A stretch of DNA of 31,220 bases. It comes from Chara braunii. Lineage: Eukaryota; Streptophyta; Charophyceae; Charales; Characeae. The position numbers and the translations under genes were made by a program. This document shows positions 10,790-20,724 of the stretch, piece by piece (the stretch's first letter is position 1; the number at the start of each line of letters is the position of its first letter). The DNA lies in NCBI GenBank assembly GCA_003427395.1, contig BFEA01000379.1, positions 780,329 through 811,548 of the forward strand, written 5' to 3'. A model generated the notes under the pieces. It was not told where the DNA came from and ran no database searches. It saw nothing but the letters and a program-made list of their open reading frames with translations.

Positions 10790-11530
10790 CGGCGATTGGG
10801 GGGTGATCCGTTGACGAAACTCACCAAAGCAGAACGTCGGAGAGTAACAGAGCGGGCTGATGCCTATCCCTGGCATGACTCATCATTATAGAAATAGAAG
10901 GACAATGATGATTTGGGGCCTAGCTGGCTGATGGTTCCCCACCCTTTAGCTAGGTTCGATTGGATATGAGCAGCACACGAAGAGGATGTGGTCCACTTTC
11001 TCGTGAAATACACTGAAAAAACCATTGAGAAAAACGGATGGCACTGATCGGGGATTCAGGACGATATCAGATTCATCGTCTATAATTGCCCGGCCTGTTC
11101 GGCAGACAAGGCGCTGGTTCAGATGCCCCGGATGATAGTGCCCACTAGAGTGGAATGTCCCTTCCAGAGAGTTAGCATCGATGCAACGGATATTAATGTA
11201 CTGAAGGGGCCCGCGGACCAAGGCGAGCTGAATATCCTCCAAGTGGTCGTTGATCACTTTTCAAAGTGGATCGAAGCCTATCCAATGACTAGCCGAAATT
11301 CACTAGAGGTAGCCTTGTATATTGATCGTTTCTTGTGCATGCAGCTAGACGTAGAAGAGATCCACATGGATAATGGATCCGAATTCCAAAGGGAAGTGGA
11401 ACGAGATTTAATACGGGCCGATGTTAAATTTTGTTACTCACCCGGGCATTGGCCGTAGTCCAATGGGTTGGTAGAAAATGCCAACCGCATGATTAAGATA
11501 GAGCTCGCATGCATCTATGTGTGTTGCCCG
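10790..11530 (+). pseudogene. Ty3/gypsy integrase remnant
   Basis: A linker-like piece (LTKAERRRVTERADAYPW near 10815-10875) is followed by a zinc-finger remnant with GWH, a stop, SGIQDDIRFIVYNCPAC (about 11036-11108), then the catalytic core. The core shows SIDATDI with the first Asp, VVVDHFSKWIEAYPM, and IHMDNGSEFQ with the second Asp. After SPGHWP a TAG interrupts at 11456-11458, and NGLVENANRMIK carries the expected Glu. The DDE residues therefore all survive, but two stops disable the protein. The TAG stands where CAG (Gln) is usual, and the earlier TGA where TGG (Trp) is usual. Confidence 0.83.
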
Positions 11531-12407
11531 CTCTCTTTAAACCACCACTTCCCCCAACGTAAAAACAATTGGCTTTTCGGGACCATCGGAGGCTGGTAGC
11601 CCGGAAGAACCGGAGGTCGACGACAATTCAAGCGGATGTCGGCCTAAAAAGAAAAAAAAAAAGGCGCAAACTTTGACGATTTTTCACGCTGAATGAACCA
11701 AAAAATCTGCAACTTTGGGATCCCGTAGATTTTATCGTGATCTATTCAGGAAAAATATTTAAAAAATTAAAATAACATATTTAGATGGTGAAATACTTGC
11801 CGTGCCAATTCGGTGCATTTTCCATTCTTGCCACTTTGCCACCTACGGGCCAACGAAAAGTACTCCGTTCTTGCCACTCTGCCACCTGCGGGCCACTCTA
11901 CCGGTTCACCACAATATGGTACCGGTAGCTCTCATCAACTTCGGTTACCGGTCCTCCAAATTTCTTGGTGGCGGAGGGAGTGGTGGTTTAATACATGACC
12001 ATAGCTTTTTTGCCCCAGTAACAACTGTGTGATCAACGACACAGTGTCCCCGAACTTGCATTTTTTATTAAGTGGGAGGGAGTGGGGTGAGACTCATTGG
12101 GATTTGTATCGAGTCGAGATTTACTACGTTAAATGTGAGCGCGGGTAACTGCTCGTGCTCAACCCTCTCATCGATCCACTACAACACCCTTCCGCCCTTC
12201 CCGATCGTAGACGAAGACGGTATGTATTGTGATGCGTATGTGCCATGAGCGTGTTGTTGCAGGCCGGCCGGGTTCATTTATATAACTCGTCCAAGGCTTG
12301 CCACGTAGGGGGGAGTGGGTTTGTTCGGATTCATCGGTTTTCCTCCTCGCCCTTGATCTTGCCTTACACTGATTTGACGGTGCTGCCTTGGTCGGCGGTC
12401 CACGCCA
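11531..12407. other. Internal spacer of the Ty3 relic
   Basis: No domain readable. A 26-bp motif around TTGCCACTYTGCCACCTRCG occurs twice, starting near 11827 and 11871, about 44 bp apart. An A/T-rich patch lies at about 11650-11790. No polypurine tract is evident just before the right repeat. Confidence 0.4.
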
Positions 12408-12999
12408 CGTGGCGGCCCCAGTTTAACTGTTGCTGCTCTCGGCAGGGAGACTCATGTTGCTAGCGAAGGCTGGTGCTGGGGTACGAAGGCTCGGGTCGGT
12501 TCCCAGAACTCTCCCGTAGTGCTAGTGCTCTACCGACAAGCTTCCGAACCTGGGTTCCCTCAGCCCCGCCCCTATCAGACGACGACGCTCCTGGCTGACC
12601 TCGAGGACTTGATGAATCTGACTCGGAAGCTTAGAGGCCCCTTATCTCTTGGGTTCTTGCAATAGAGTTGGTGTGAACCTAGCATGAGAGAAGCGATAGA
12701 TTCCACGTCTTCCCTTGTCCTTTTTTTGTGTTGTCATCCGACAGCCGAGTCGCGCGTCACTCCTTAGCCACGACGGAGCGGAATTTTCATACCCTGCACA
12801 TCAGCCCTGTTTACCCTTTGAATTCTCCTGTATTCCCCTTTGAGCCCGTCTGTCGGCCTAAAGATTTGGAATAATCTCTGAATGAAGCGAGAATCCCCTA
12901 TTCCGTCCAGGTGATTCAGCCCTTGCCTAAAATCATTGGCCACGCCCCCAATTACTCTGATCGGGCGTCCCTCAGTACAAAAAGTCGTGTGGGGTGTGA
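12408..12999 (+). repeat. Right LTR-like direct repeat
   Basis: Partner of 9477-10069, offset by about 2931 bp and nearly the same length. Similarity starts at CGTGGCGGCCCCAG and ends at GGGGTGTGA, after which the two copies diverge completely. Confidence 0.75.
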
Positions 13000-13034
13000 G
13001 GTTAGCGCATTACATGCATGCTGCAACTTTTAGG

Positions 13035-13335
13035 GGTCGGTTGCCGGGACAAAATGGCTGGCGGCGCCAGCCAAGAGGAGCCTCGTGCTGCTCCATTTTT
13101 TTTGGCACACAGGGCATTTTGAGCCTCGGGAAAAAAAGAGGGTCGGGGGGTCGGCTGCTGGAGCAAAATGGCTAGCGGCACCAACCGAAAGGAGACCTGC
13201 CGCATGGGTTTGTTTCTTTTGGGGACTCTGGGCGTTTCAAGCCTCGGGGGGGCAGCTGCCCGAGGAAAATGCTGGCCAAAAGGAGGCCCACAGTTGTTCA
13301 TTTTTCTTTGGCAAGCCTTGCCTCTTCGAAAACCC
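13035..13335 (+). repeat. Three diverged ~110-bp tandem units
   Basis: Units start at about 13035, 13149 and 13251. Each begins with a GGTCGGYTGCYGG-like word, followed by AAAATGGCTRGCGGC or a decayed form, CCAAGAGGAG-like purines, a T-rich TTTTTTTTGGC/TTTCTTTTGGG block and GCCTCGGG. The third unit is the most diverged and runs into the LINE fragment that follows. Confidence 0.65.
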
Positions 13336-14620
13336 TGCAATCAGAGACGCGACTGACCTTCCCTTCGCAGTAACCAAATCAACAGGTAGTTTACTAATTT
13401 CCGCCTCAACTGGATGCAGCGGGGTATTTGGCTTATCCGCCGCATCTGGAATGAAGAAAGACAGACTTGGAAGACTGCTGCTGGACTGAGACCTGCACTG
13501 TCTCGGCTTCATCACATCCAGGACCATCTTTCTGCTCTGATTTTGGCTATCCCAACGGAATGGACTACGGTCCTCACTCATCCTGGGGACACATACAGGG
13601 AACAGCAATGGTTTAAAGCTCCATCTACAAGTACTACATTCTTCAGGGTAGACATAATCAATGATGATGGCTCAGTGGAAGCACCGGAATGGGCACACAG
13701 AGATTCAAGACTGGAGCAAATCAGGGATGCGAGGTGCGTTTCGCTCGATGGTACGGAGGAGGTCAGGGTTACACAGCAGAAGTGCAACAACTCCGCCTCC
13801 TTTTAGATAGTCATGCAAGCGGTCCCGATCAACAGCTGGAAGGTGGATGTGTCCAGAATTGGTTGGAAAATATCTGATGACGCAGGAGTATTGACAAAGG
13901 TCCCAATTACCGAGTACACTGCCAAAATAGGATATAAATTCCACTCAGAATCCCAGAATCTGATAGCAGGACTGTCAACTAACTGGAACCTTAGAGCGCC
14001 CTCACTCAGGCTACATTCTATCTCACAGAAATGACAGAAGGTTCTTGGACACTGAAACTCAGGTCCCCACCCTACTCGCCCAATATAAACAGGCATTGCG
14101 CCTGGAAACTGACATTTCGTTAAAACTGACATTTTTTTCTAAATTCACGAAAGTGGACTTAGTCAAAATTTCATTGTGGACTTAGTCAAAATTTCATTGC
14201 TCATCGGGTGAGAAAGTGGTTATCTCACTTTGTCCATCTGATGTACCTCAACGTAAAGTACCGTTAACATACATCCGATGGTCAGATCATCGGGAGTCGC
14301 CACGACACCCGATGATCTGATCATCCGACGTCATGGGGACAAAAAAACACTAAAAAATATTGTTTTTTGGTACGCTCAATTTCGTGAATTTAGACAAAAA
14401 TGTCAGTTTTAACGAAATGTCAGTTTGGATATAACTGCTGACTGGTTTAAGGTTAGGAATAACTCCACGTCCACAGATCTGGCTCTTTCTCGCTTTCGGC
14501 AAAAGTGGTCATCCCCCTTCCAATGGGCAAGCATCTCTGATGAAGGTAAGTTAAATTACTCAGATCTACTATGGGATCACCTTGATATCAGAGCCTGAGC
14601 TTAGGCGTGAACCTCGACTT
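13310..14620 (+). pseudogene. 5'-truncated fragment of a second LINE ORF2
   Basis: Plus-strand reading gives CLFENPAIRD near 13318 and, in another frame, MQRGIWLIRRIWNEERQTWK near 13414. These correspond to CLYENPTIRS and LQRGIWPIEYLWDKEHKRWK of the minus-strand LINE. Further on, VPITEYTAKIGYKFHSESQ near 13899 corresponds to ISVKSYRPKVGYSLQSKSS. This is therefore the C-terminal part of a related but distinct LINE family, with frameshifts and no reverse transcriptase. A MITE lies inside it at 14106-14426. Readable sequence after the MITE (ADWFKVRNNSTSTDLALSRF) may continue it, but I cannot align that part. Confidence 0.7.
14106..14426. mobile_element. 321-bp MITE with 47-bp terminal inverted repeats
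   Basis: The ends 14106-14152 and 14380-14426 are inverted repeats of 47 bp with one mismatch. Each end contains AAACTGACATTT twice in direct order. Inside are two exact 23-bp direct repeats (14153-14175 and 14176-14198) and an inner imperfect palindrome around 14275-14330. There is no coding potential, as usual for a MITE. At most a 2-bp GG is repeated outside the ends, so the target-site duplication and superfamily are unresolved. Confidence 0.88.
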
Positions 14621-15072
14621 CAAATCAGTTTACCTGTTTTGCTAACAGATTCTACATCTTATTTCCTGAGGCTCCCCCTTTACAATAGATGGTGTTCTTG
14701 ACAATGCCAGTTACATACATTTCTCCATGATTTCTGCAATTTCAGCGAAGTTACTAATCTGAAGGTATAGGAAAGTGTGTCAAAAAAAAAAAAAAAAAAA
14801 AGGAAATTGTAATCGGATAATGCTCTCGGTATGTTCTCCTGGGTAGACTGTGAGGACCCCGGCCTCAAGATTCTTTATAAGGGACGTTGGGCCCGGTTCC
14901 CGACACGTGCAGGTCCCCACGAATAGAATGGAGCAAATTAGAAAAAGAAAAAAGAAAAAAAAGAGGCCCTGTATTCCTCCAAAGAGACATCATTGAGGGC
15001 CTGTATTCCTCCAAAGAAACCTGAGGGGAGCACAAGCTGATCTTTCAAGATCAGCAAGGGTTTGTGACACGG
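14621..15072. other. Non-coding stretch with A-run, short direct repeat and palindrome
   Basis: A poly-A run occupies 14782-14801. GCCTGTATTCCTCCAAAGA-like sequence occurs twice (from about 14965 and 14999). A near-perfect palindrome, GCTGATCTT and its complement around a 2-base loop, lies at 15036-15055. No gene seen. Confidence 0.5.
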
Positions 15073-15226
15073 TAGGGGCCTCGCTCCACCAGAACACTGT
15101 ACAGTGTACACGCGTTTGGACGCTTTCTGGACTCTATACATTCAAAATGTTGGGCTGGTCGGAATGCATCTGGTCCAGAAAGCATCCAAATGAGTGAAGA
15201 GTGTTGTGTAGTAGAGTGAGGCCCTA
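15073..15226. mobile_element. Fold-back MITE, ~154 bp
   Basis: The two halves are imperfect reverse complements over roughly 70 bp. Left end: TAGGGGCCTCGCTCCACCA, then CGTTTGGACGCTTTCTGGA. Right end, complemented: TAGGGCCTCACTCTACTA, then CATTTGGATGCTTTCTGGA. No protein is encoded. A clear target-site duplication is not visible, so the exact ends are approximate. Confidence 0.62.
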
Positions 15227-16038
15227 GGTCCTGTAATACTTTTTTTTTTTAATAAAAAAACAAACTGATCTACATTCTCCTCTCAATGTACTCATCTTTT
15301 TTTTTTCCCCTTACCTATCTCACTCATCCTCTGGCTACTCTATGTATCGTACGGGGGAACACCAACCAAACCCGGATCTCTCCCAGCCCTTGGGGTAGGT
15401 TTGCACCATAGTCGTGGTGCGAGAGCAAGGCTTGTATCAGCCCCTCATCGCGGTGATAAGGCATTGCAGATGGGGAAACCGGAGATGCTAGTGTAGTGCA
15501 CTTTTTGCATCAACCAATAGGCCGACGAATGTAAGTCCAGTTCAGCGTCAACCAACAGCCATCACAATATGTTCAGGTCAGCATTCAATCGCAGGAACAG
15601 AATCCCGCTGTCCTCCTGCAGCAAGCTCTCTGCAGTGACGTCAGCGACACTATCATCGACCCAACTTGGATGTGCCATGTCAGCAATACTCTCGCCAGTA
15701 GATAGGCCACGTCATCAGTGCTCTCAGAACCAGATATGCCATGCCAATGTTTGTTTCTTCCTTGTCTTCAGCGCTATACAATCAGTGCGTTTGGACCAAG
15801 AATGAAAAAGTTGGCATTTCGCTGAATTCGTTGGACGCTTCATTTTTAACTCGGACAGTGCTTTTGTGTTAGGGTTTAACAGTTTTTTTTTTTTTTTTTT
15901 CTTAGCCTACTTCTTTTTTTGATGTTTGCACTATGGGCCCATATCGTTTGTTTTTTTAAATTTCGGTGAATTTTGCACCGAAATTGCCGGCGAAAACGGT
16001 GAATATTTGGCCCCCCGTTAACCATCTCTCGGCATTAC
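15227..16038. other. Intergenic DNA, no gene seen
   Basis: Nothing recognisable beyond T-rich runs (15883-15900 and shorter ones at 15241-15306) and three isolated TGACGT/ACGTCA-like words between about 15633 and 15715. Those words resemble the core of the tandem repeat that follows. Confidence 0.5.
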
Positions 16039-16204
16039 TGGTGATTCATTCCCTTACGGAAACCAACCAGCGAGTGCCACGTCAGCACCCCGTTCAGAGA
16101 GAGACACCGTGGCGATTTATTCCCTCCAGGGAACTGGCCAGCAAGCACCACGTCAGCACGAGCATATGGTGAAAACCACTCTGCCCGTGCCACGTCAGCA
16201 CCTA
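16039..16204 (+). repeat. 71-bp tandem repeat with CCACGTCAGCA core
   Basis: Unit 1 from 16039 and unit 2 from 16110 share TGGYGATTYATTCCCT and end in a CACGTCAGCAC block. A partial third unit from about 16167 ends with GTGCCACGTCAGCACC near 16190-16203. CCACGTCA is the ACGT-core type bound by plant bZIP factors, but no gene is adjacent to suggest function. Confidence 0.68.
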
Positions 16205-16279
16205 ATCAGAGAGAAACAATCATTGTGGTCTCGCGTCATCGTCGTCAACCAAGCAGCAATCGGCGAGATGAGGTGAGTT

Positions 16280-16292
16280 CGCTCCGATACCA
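16280..16292 (-). other. Possible initiator-Met tRNA primer-binding site
   Basis: On the minus strand this reads TGGTATCGGAGCG, one base from the common plant retrotransposon primer-binding site TGGTATCAGAGC. It is preceded by CATTACA and a 2-base spacer, the usual layout at an LTR end. It suggests an LTR to the right (from 16296 upward in plus coordinates) of a minus-strand element, but no gag or pol is readable to the left. Confidence 0.35.
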
Positions 16293-16743
16293 AATTGTAA
16301 TGAACCCAATCTCGTTTGTCCAGCAATCCCGCAAATCGAGAAATAGCAATGTCGCGTGATAATTGTCCCGGAATAATCAATCAGATGGGAACACAATGAT
16401 GCACCCGATCTTCTGCTGCCACGTGTACATTTCCCATTCCAAGAGTAACCAGGCTAGAAGTGCGATGGGGGAGGAGAGACAAATAGTAAGAGAAGAGAGG
16501 AAGTAGAAATCATGTCCATCCTCTCCATCGGGCTCCTCCATCTCTGACACATCTGCAGTCTGATCACAATCTGACACGTGGAGAATGCAGCCCTATCTCC
16601 GAAGAGCGCACCTCCGTTGATGAACAGCGGCAGCAGCAGCGTCAAGTGAGACCAGGGACGTACACACAACGTCTCTCTTCACCCATACTCTCTCCCCTCT
16701 CCTCACTACCTCGCCGTCGTCAATGGCCGCAGCAATGGCCGAC

Positions 16744-16746
<3 letters not shown>

Positions 16747-16805
<59 letters not shown>
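16747..16805. repeat. (CT)n microsatellite
   Basis: About 29 uninterrupted CT units. Confidence 0.97.
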
Positions 16806-16807
<2 letters not shown>

Positions 16808-17345
16808 TCTATCGCACATGGCTGGCGCCCATGAAACAGACTGGCGCCCGCTCCCAAACTCAGGTCTCACGTGCAGCAGTGAAGCCGCGAGGAACTCGCA
16901 AGACCGAATGCCCAAGTGGTGGTGAAATCAACTCTATATAGCATTGAATCGTGGTCACCAGGGCCAGCTTCAGTCACAATAAGCCCTGGATCATCCAGAT
17001 GTCGTCGGTCCAGATGCAATTAGTCCCATTTCCTGGCTGGGCTCCATGTGGCCTTAATCTTCCTAAGCCTGCAGACCACTGTTAGATCAATCCCGATCGA
17101 CGGCCAGAAAATTGTCTGTTGACTTTGACTTTTCGAATCTGGGCCTGGGTCCACGAGTTCACTGTTGTACTTACAGTCAAATGTCGGTCTAGCCTTTTCC
17201 CTCTGGCCTGTTTGGCCTGCCTCGGGCCTAGTCATTCGTGCCCACTTAGGAGTGGCCGATGCCCGTCGGGGGGTTCAATTTGGTCACGGGGTACAGCACA
17301 GTGAAAAAAAAAACAAAAAAAAACACAATACACACTCAAATCTCT

Positions 17346-17376
<31 letters not shown>

Positions 17377-17932
17377 GAGAAAATAGATTCAATACAGAGA
17401 AATTTCTGACAACCATGCAGGTTGGGAGGAGATTAGCGGAGCTGGATTGAAAGCGGCAGACCAACAACACAATGGAAGTCTCTCGGACATGAGGGTCAGC
17501 AGAGTCGTGCTAGTTCTTTTTTCTTTGCCGCATCGCAACGTCGAACTGAATGTGAAGAACAGATCCGACATAGGACCAGCTTCATCGGAATAGTCCGAAA
17601 ATTAGTGCAATGATGAAATGTCCCATTCCAATTCCATGATTTCAGCATAATCTTCTTCTTCTTTTTTTTTTTTTGCATTAGAAAAAGATGCAAGGAAAAT
17701 AAGCAACAGCGAGATGACAATTCCAGATTACACCATCACATTGAAAGCCAGATAGTCACACCGTGTCCAGAGAGCAGCATTGCACCAATAATACACCAAT
17801 GGAGGTTCGTAGTACTGAAAACCAATGTCATGGAGAGCATTCTCTCTCCTCATCAACACAAGAGTCCAGTCCCTTCACTGTCCTACTTAGCGCTCAGTGC
17901 CCAGCCTACTCCTAACACAGCTACTACAGCCT
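16806..17932. other. Intergenic DNA with 29-base T run
   Basis: No gene recognised. A T run at 17348-17376 follows an A-rich patch (17304-17333), and a second T run lies near 17661-17673. Short frames here have no motif. Confidence 0.5.
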
Positions 17933-18706
17933 ACTAATTGACAATGCAACTGTTGACATCAGCAGCAACCCAAAGTACTTGAAGATGTCGCCCATGCAGA
18001 CCATCGCCAATACAAGGTGAGTGCCCTCACATCATCATCATCATCATCCTTCACCTATCCCCTGTCTTTACTCCCACGTCTGTCCTCTCTTACACCCGAA
18101 GACCACCCCTGCGCCTCACTGTAGACCAAGCCCACCAGCTATGGTGGCTGGGCTATGGCGCTGCCCTCAGCAGCGCCCTTCTTCCCTGCACGACCGCACG
18201 TGCTGCACCTCGCCTCTCAGCGCCAGCCAGCAGCCGCGAGCTCTTCCTCCAGCAGCCCTGCCGCTAGCATGTGAGCACCTGAATGAGGCTGCCAGGGGAG
18301 ATCTCTTTCCTTTATGGAAAGAGCTGGCCTGCTCGCGCAGCCTGGCTGCACTGGCCTGGGCCCAGAAGCTTTCGGAAGGCCCCAGGAGGCTGCCTGTGTA
18401 CAGCAGCTACTGGGCTGCTGGGCCTCGTTCGGTTGGGCGCCCAACTGTCTCTGTATGAGGCTGCGAATCACGCCCAGGGCCTGCATTCTTTGGAAAAGCC
18501 CGGAAGGCCGTGGAAATGTCTTTGTTGCCCGGCCTGAGTTTCTCTCAACCAACTGGCGCGTCGCAACTGCCTGGACCCCAAATATGAAATTGATAGTCGA
18601 GGGCCTCTTGCGATATGTCAGGCCCGCCTTCACTTAGGGCGGGCACCTCCGCCTTCACTTAGGGCGGGCAATGCTGTAAACAGGGCCCCATAGGCCTACC
18701 GAGGAC
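17933..18706 (+). repeat. Dispersed repeat, copy A (~774 bp)
   Basis: Aligns by eye, in the same orientation, with 25760-26704 once that copy's insertion is removed. Shared landmarks: ATTGACAATGCAAC at the start, CGCTGCCCTCAGCAGCGCCC in the middle, CCTCCAGCAGC, and near the end CGCCTTCACTTAGGGCGGGC, then CAGGGCC and CCGAGG. Both copies are about 774 bp without the insertion. The 145-codon plus-strand frame inside is not conserved in copy B and looks non-coding. Confidence 0.78.
18622..18668. repeat. Duplicated GCCCGCC/GGCGGGC hairpin
   Basis: Arms GCCCGCC (18622-18628) and GGCGGGC (18638-18644) enclose a TTCACTTA-containing loop. The right part is repeated in tandem at once (about 18649-18669), giving a second CCGCC/GGCGG pair. 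Copy B has the same hairpin once, at 26642-26664. Confidence 0.75.
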
Positions 18707-19488
18707 CCTGATCCTCACAAAGAAGTGCAGGCATATCCCAGAAAAAGAAGTGCAGGCATATCCCAGCATAATCACATTCAATTTCTCTGCAAGTACGAAT
18801 TCAACAGAGCCGTTCTTTGAATTGCTCTTCCTGATATTGTTTCTTCGAGCATATGATATGCCGTGATAACAAAGCGAATTCTAATCTCAATATCTTTTAA
18901 ACAACATCGCATGGTGTGAACTGACATAAAACTTCACGATCACTCTTGCACACGGTACAATATGCACACGGCACAGTTCGATCGTCGTAAAAAACGCCAA
19001 GTAGGCGCAGAAACATGCGATTAAACAACATCTCATGCCGCAAACCAAACATGAAATACGCGTGAATTTCCGTAAAGAGTGATTCACACACACGGAACAT
19101 TCTCTCTGACACAAGCAACCACGGCAGTAAATAGGCAAGCAAGTGAGCAAGCGAGCTAGCAAGCAAGCAAGCAAGCAAGCAAGAAACAAGAAACAAGAAA
19201 CAAGAAACAAGAAACAAGAAAGAAGGAAGAAGAAAGAAGAAAGGAGAAAGAGTCTGAAAGACGAAAGGAAGAAGGACGAATAGAGAGGAAGAGGGAAGAG
19301 ACAATGTGATGATAGATGGAAGGTAGAGGGAATAAGTGGAAGAGAAATAAGTGGAGAAGGAGAAATGGGGGAAAGTGAAGGAGAATGGATAAGGATCATG
19401 GGAGCAGAGGAGAAGAAGACATCAGAGGAAAGATTGCTGGCCATAGGAAAGACAATGAGATCACCACCGAAGTCCAAGCCAGAAGCGG

Positions 19489-19520
<32 letters not shown>

Positions 19521-19798
19521 CCTTCGTAAATTGTAGCATTTCTCTCTGCAGTTTGTCAATGACATACACAGGACCTAGTCCGTTCTTCGCATGTTGATCC
19601 CGAACTCTGCTGTCCACTTTTTTTTCTTTTCTCTTTTCCAAATGAAACATCATTTGGCCCAAAAGGTTCAATTTTACATTCCGCAGTCTCCTCACTGATG
19701 ATCCTAATTCATTCTTCAGATTTCTTCTTACTTCGTCTCCATCCCTGCACCTCCTAACCACTGCTCTCTCATCCCCTCAGGTCCCTGCTAAATGCTCC

Positions 19799-19830
<32 letters not shown>

Positions 19831-19853
19831 ATGATGACGATGGTGGCGATGAC

Positions 19854-19885
<32 letters not shown>

Positions 19886-19944
19886 CGATGACGATGACGA
19901 TGATGACGATGATGATGATGATGATGATTGGCGACGATGATGAC

Positions 19945-19984
<40 letters not shown>

Positions 19985-20724
19985 GCAATGATTATGATGA
20001 TGGTGGTGATGATGATTAGCACCTGAAAGGTTGGAGATACAGTGGACGATGGGAAGAGAGCTATGACTTGCGCCCGTCTCAGGAGCAACTGCGCCATTTC
20101 ATGCAGCAAGAGCTGGTCAAAGGAAAAGACCATCATATAGCTCAGGATTGATTTCCTTTTTCTTTGCCTGCAGTACCTCCAAAAAAGAGTACAAAGAGGA
20201 AGTCAAAAAAAAAAAAGAAAAAAAAAAAGAGCACAACGAAGAGGTTTTCAACGATGTCATACTCCCACCTCATCATCGCTCATCACCTCTCTTCTTTACT
20301 TTCAATCCTTATGTGAATCAAACATGAAGCTCATCACCTCCTTCGGCCCTAATTCCACACCTCCCTTTCCCGCACTCCCTCTGAGACCTGTTCCTATCGA
20401 CCGGCAGGTTCCACCATCATGTGTTTCGGTCAGCGCCGCCCGATGTCTTCGAGTTTCCCGTGAACCCTCCCGGCTTCTGTTCTTTTCCTTCAACCCTCAT
20501 TCCACACCTCTCTCTCCCAAAATTCCCTCACAAACCTGTTCTCATCGCCTGACAGCTTCCATGATGCATTTTAGGCAGTGGGACCTGACTGACCCCTTCT
20601 CGTTCCTCAGCCCTCCTCCTGGGCTGTTGTTCTTCTTCTTTGTCTTCCTCTTTCTTTGGTGTCCCCCCATTTCATCATTCTTGTCCAAGGTTCGTTGGAC
20701 ATAGACATCTCGGCGGTGTTGTGA
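18707..20724. other. Low-complexity intergenic DNA
   Basis: No gene recognised. It contains (CAAG)n at about 19160-19183 running into (AAGAAAC)n to about 19218, a purine-rich stretch to about 19400, a 31-base A run at 19489-19519, and a CTG then ATG/GAT/GAC trinucleotide array at about 19796-20018. A ~65-bp segment near 20348-20413 is repeated, diverged, at about 20495-20563 (shared ATTCCACACCTC and CTGTTC landmarks). Frames through these tracts are only translated microsatellite. Confidence 0.7.
19796..20018. repeat. Compound (CTG)n-(ATG/GAC)n trinucleotide array
   Basis: Eight or so CTG units change into about 65 mostly GAT/GAC/GGT triplets with few interruptions. It is open in several frames only because it is a trinucleotide repeat. 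Confidence 0.95.

Larger units (their letters stand above)
9477..12999 (+). mobile_element. Degenerate Ty3/gypsy-like LTR retrotransposon
   Basis: Two ~592-bp direct repeats (9477-10069 and 12408-12999) flank about 2.3 kb that encodes, on the plus strand, an RNase H remnant and then an H2C2-type integrase remnant. RNase H before integrase, in pol, is the Ty3/gypsy order. No primer-binding site, gag, protease or reverse transcriptase is seen: RNase H begins within a few bases of the left repeat, so most of the internal region is deleted. The repeats lack obvious TG...CA ends, so the LTR reading is likely but not proved. Confidence 0.68.

Noticed and set aside
14582-14600. TGATATCAGAGCC as a plus-strand primer-binding site
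   Set aside because: No LTR-like end in front of it and no retrotransposon coding after it; most likely chance.
18021-18458. 145-codon frame in dispersed repeat copy A
   Set aside because: Not preserved in copy B; begins in a CAT repeat and is rich in Pro/Ala/Leu from GC-rich sequence.
18887-19477. 196-codon minus-strand frame rich in Leu/Phe/Ser/Cys, possibly membrane protein
   Set aside because: It is the complement of CAAG and AAGAAAC repeats and purine tracts; the hydrophobicity is a repeat artefact.
19777-20136. Long frames of His/Ile/Ser or Met/Asp repeats
   Set aside because: Direct translation of the trinucleotide array on both strands.
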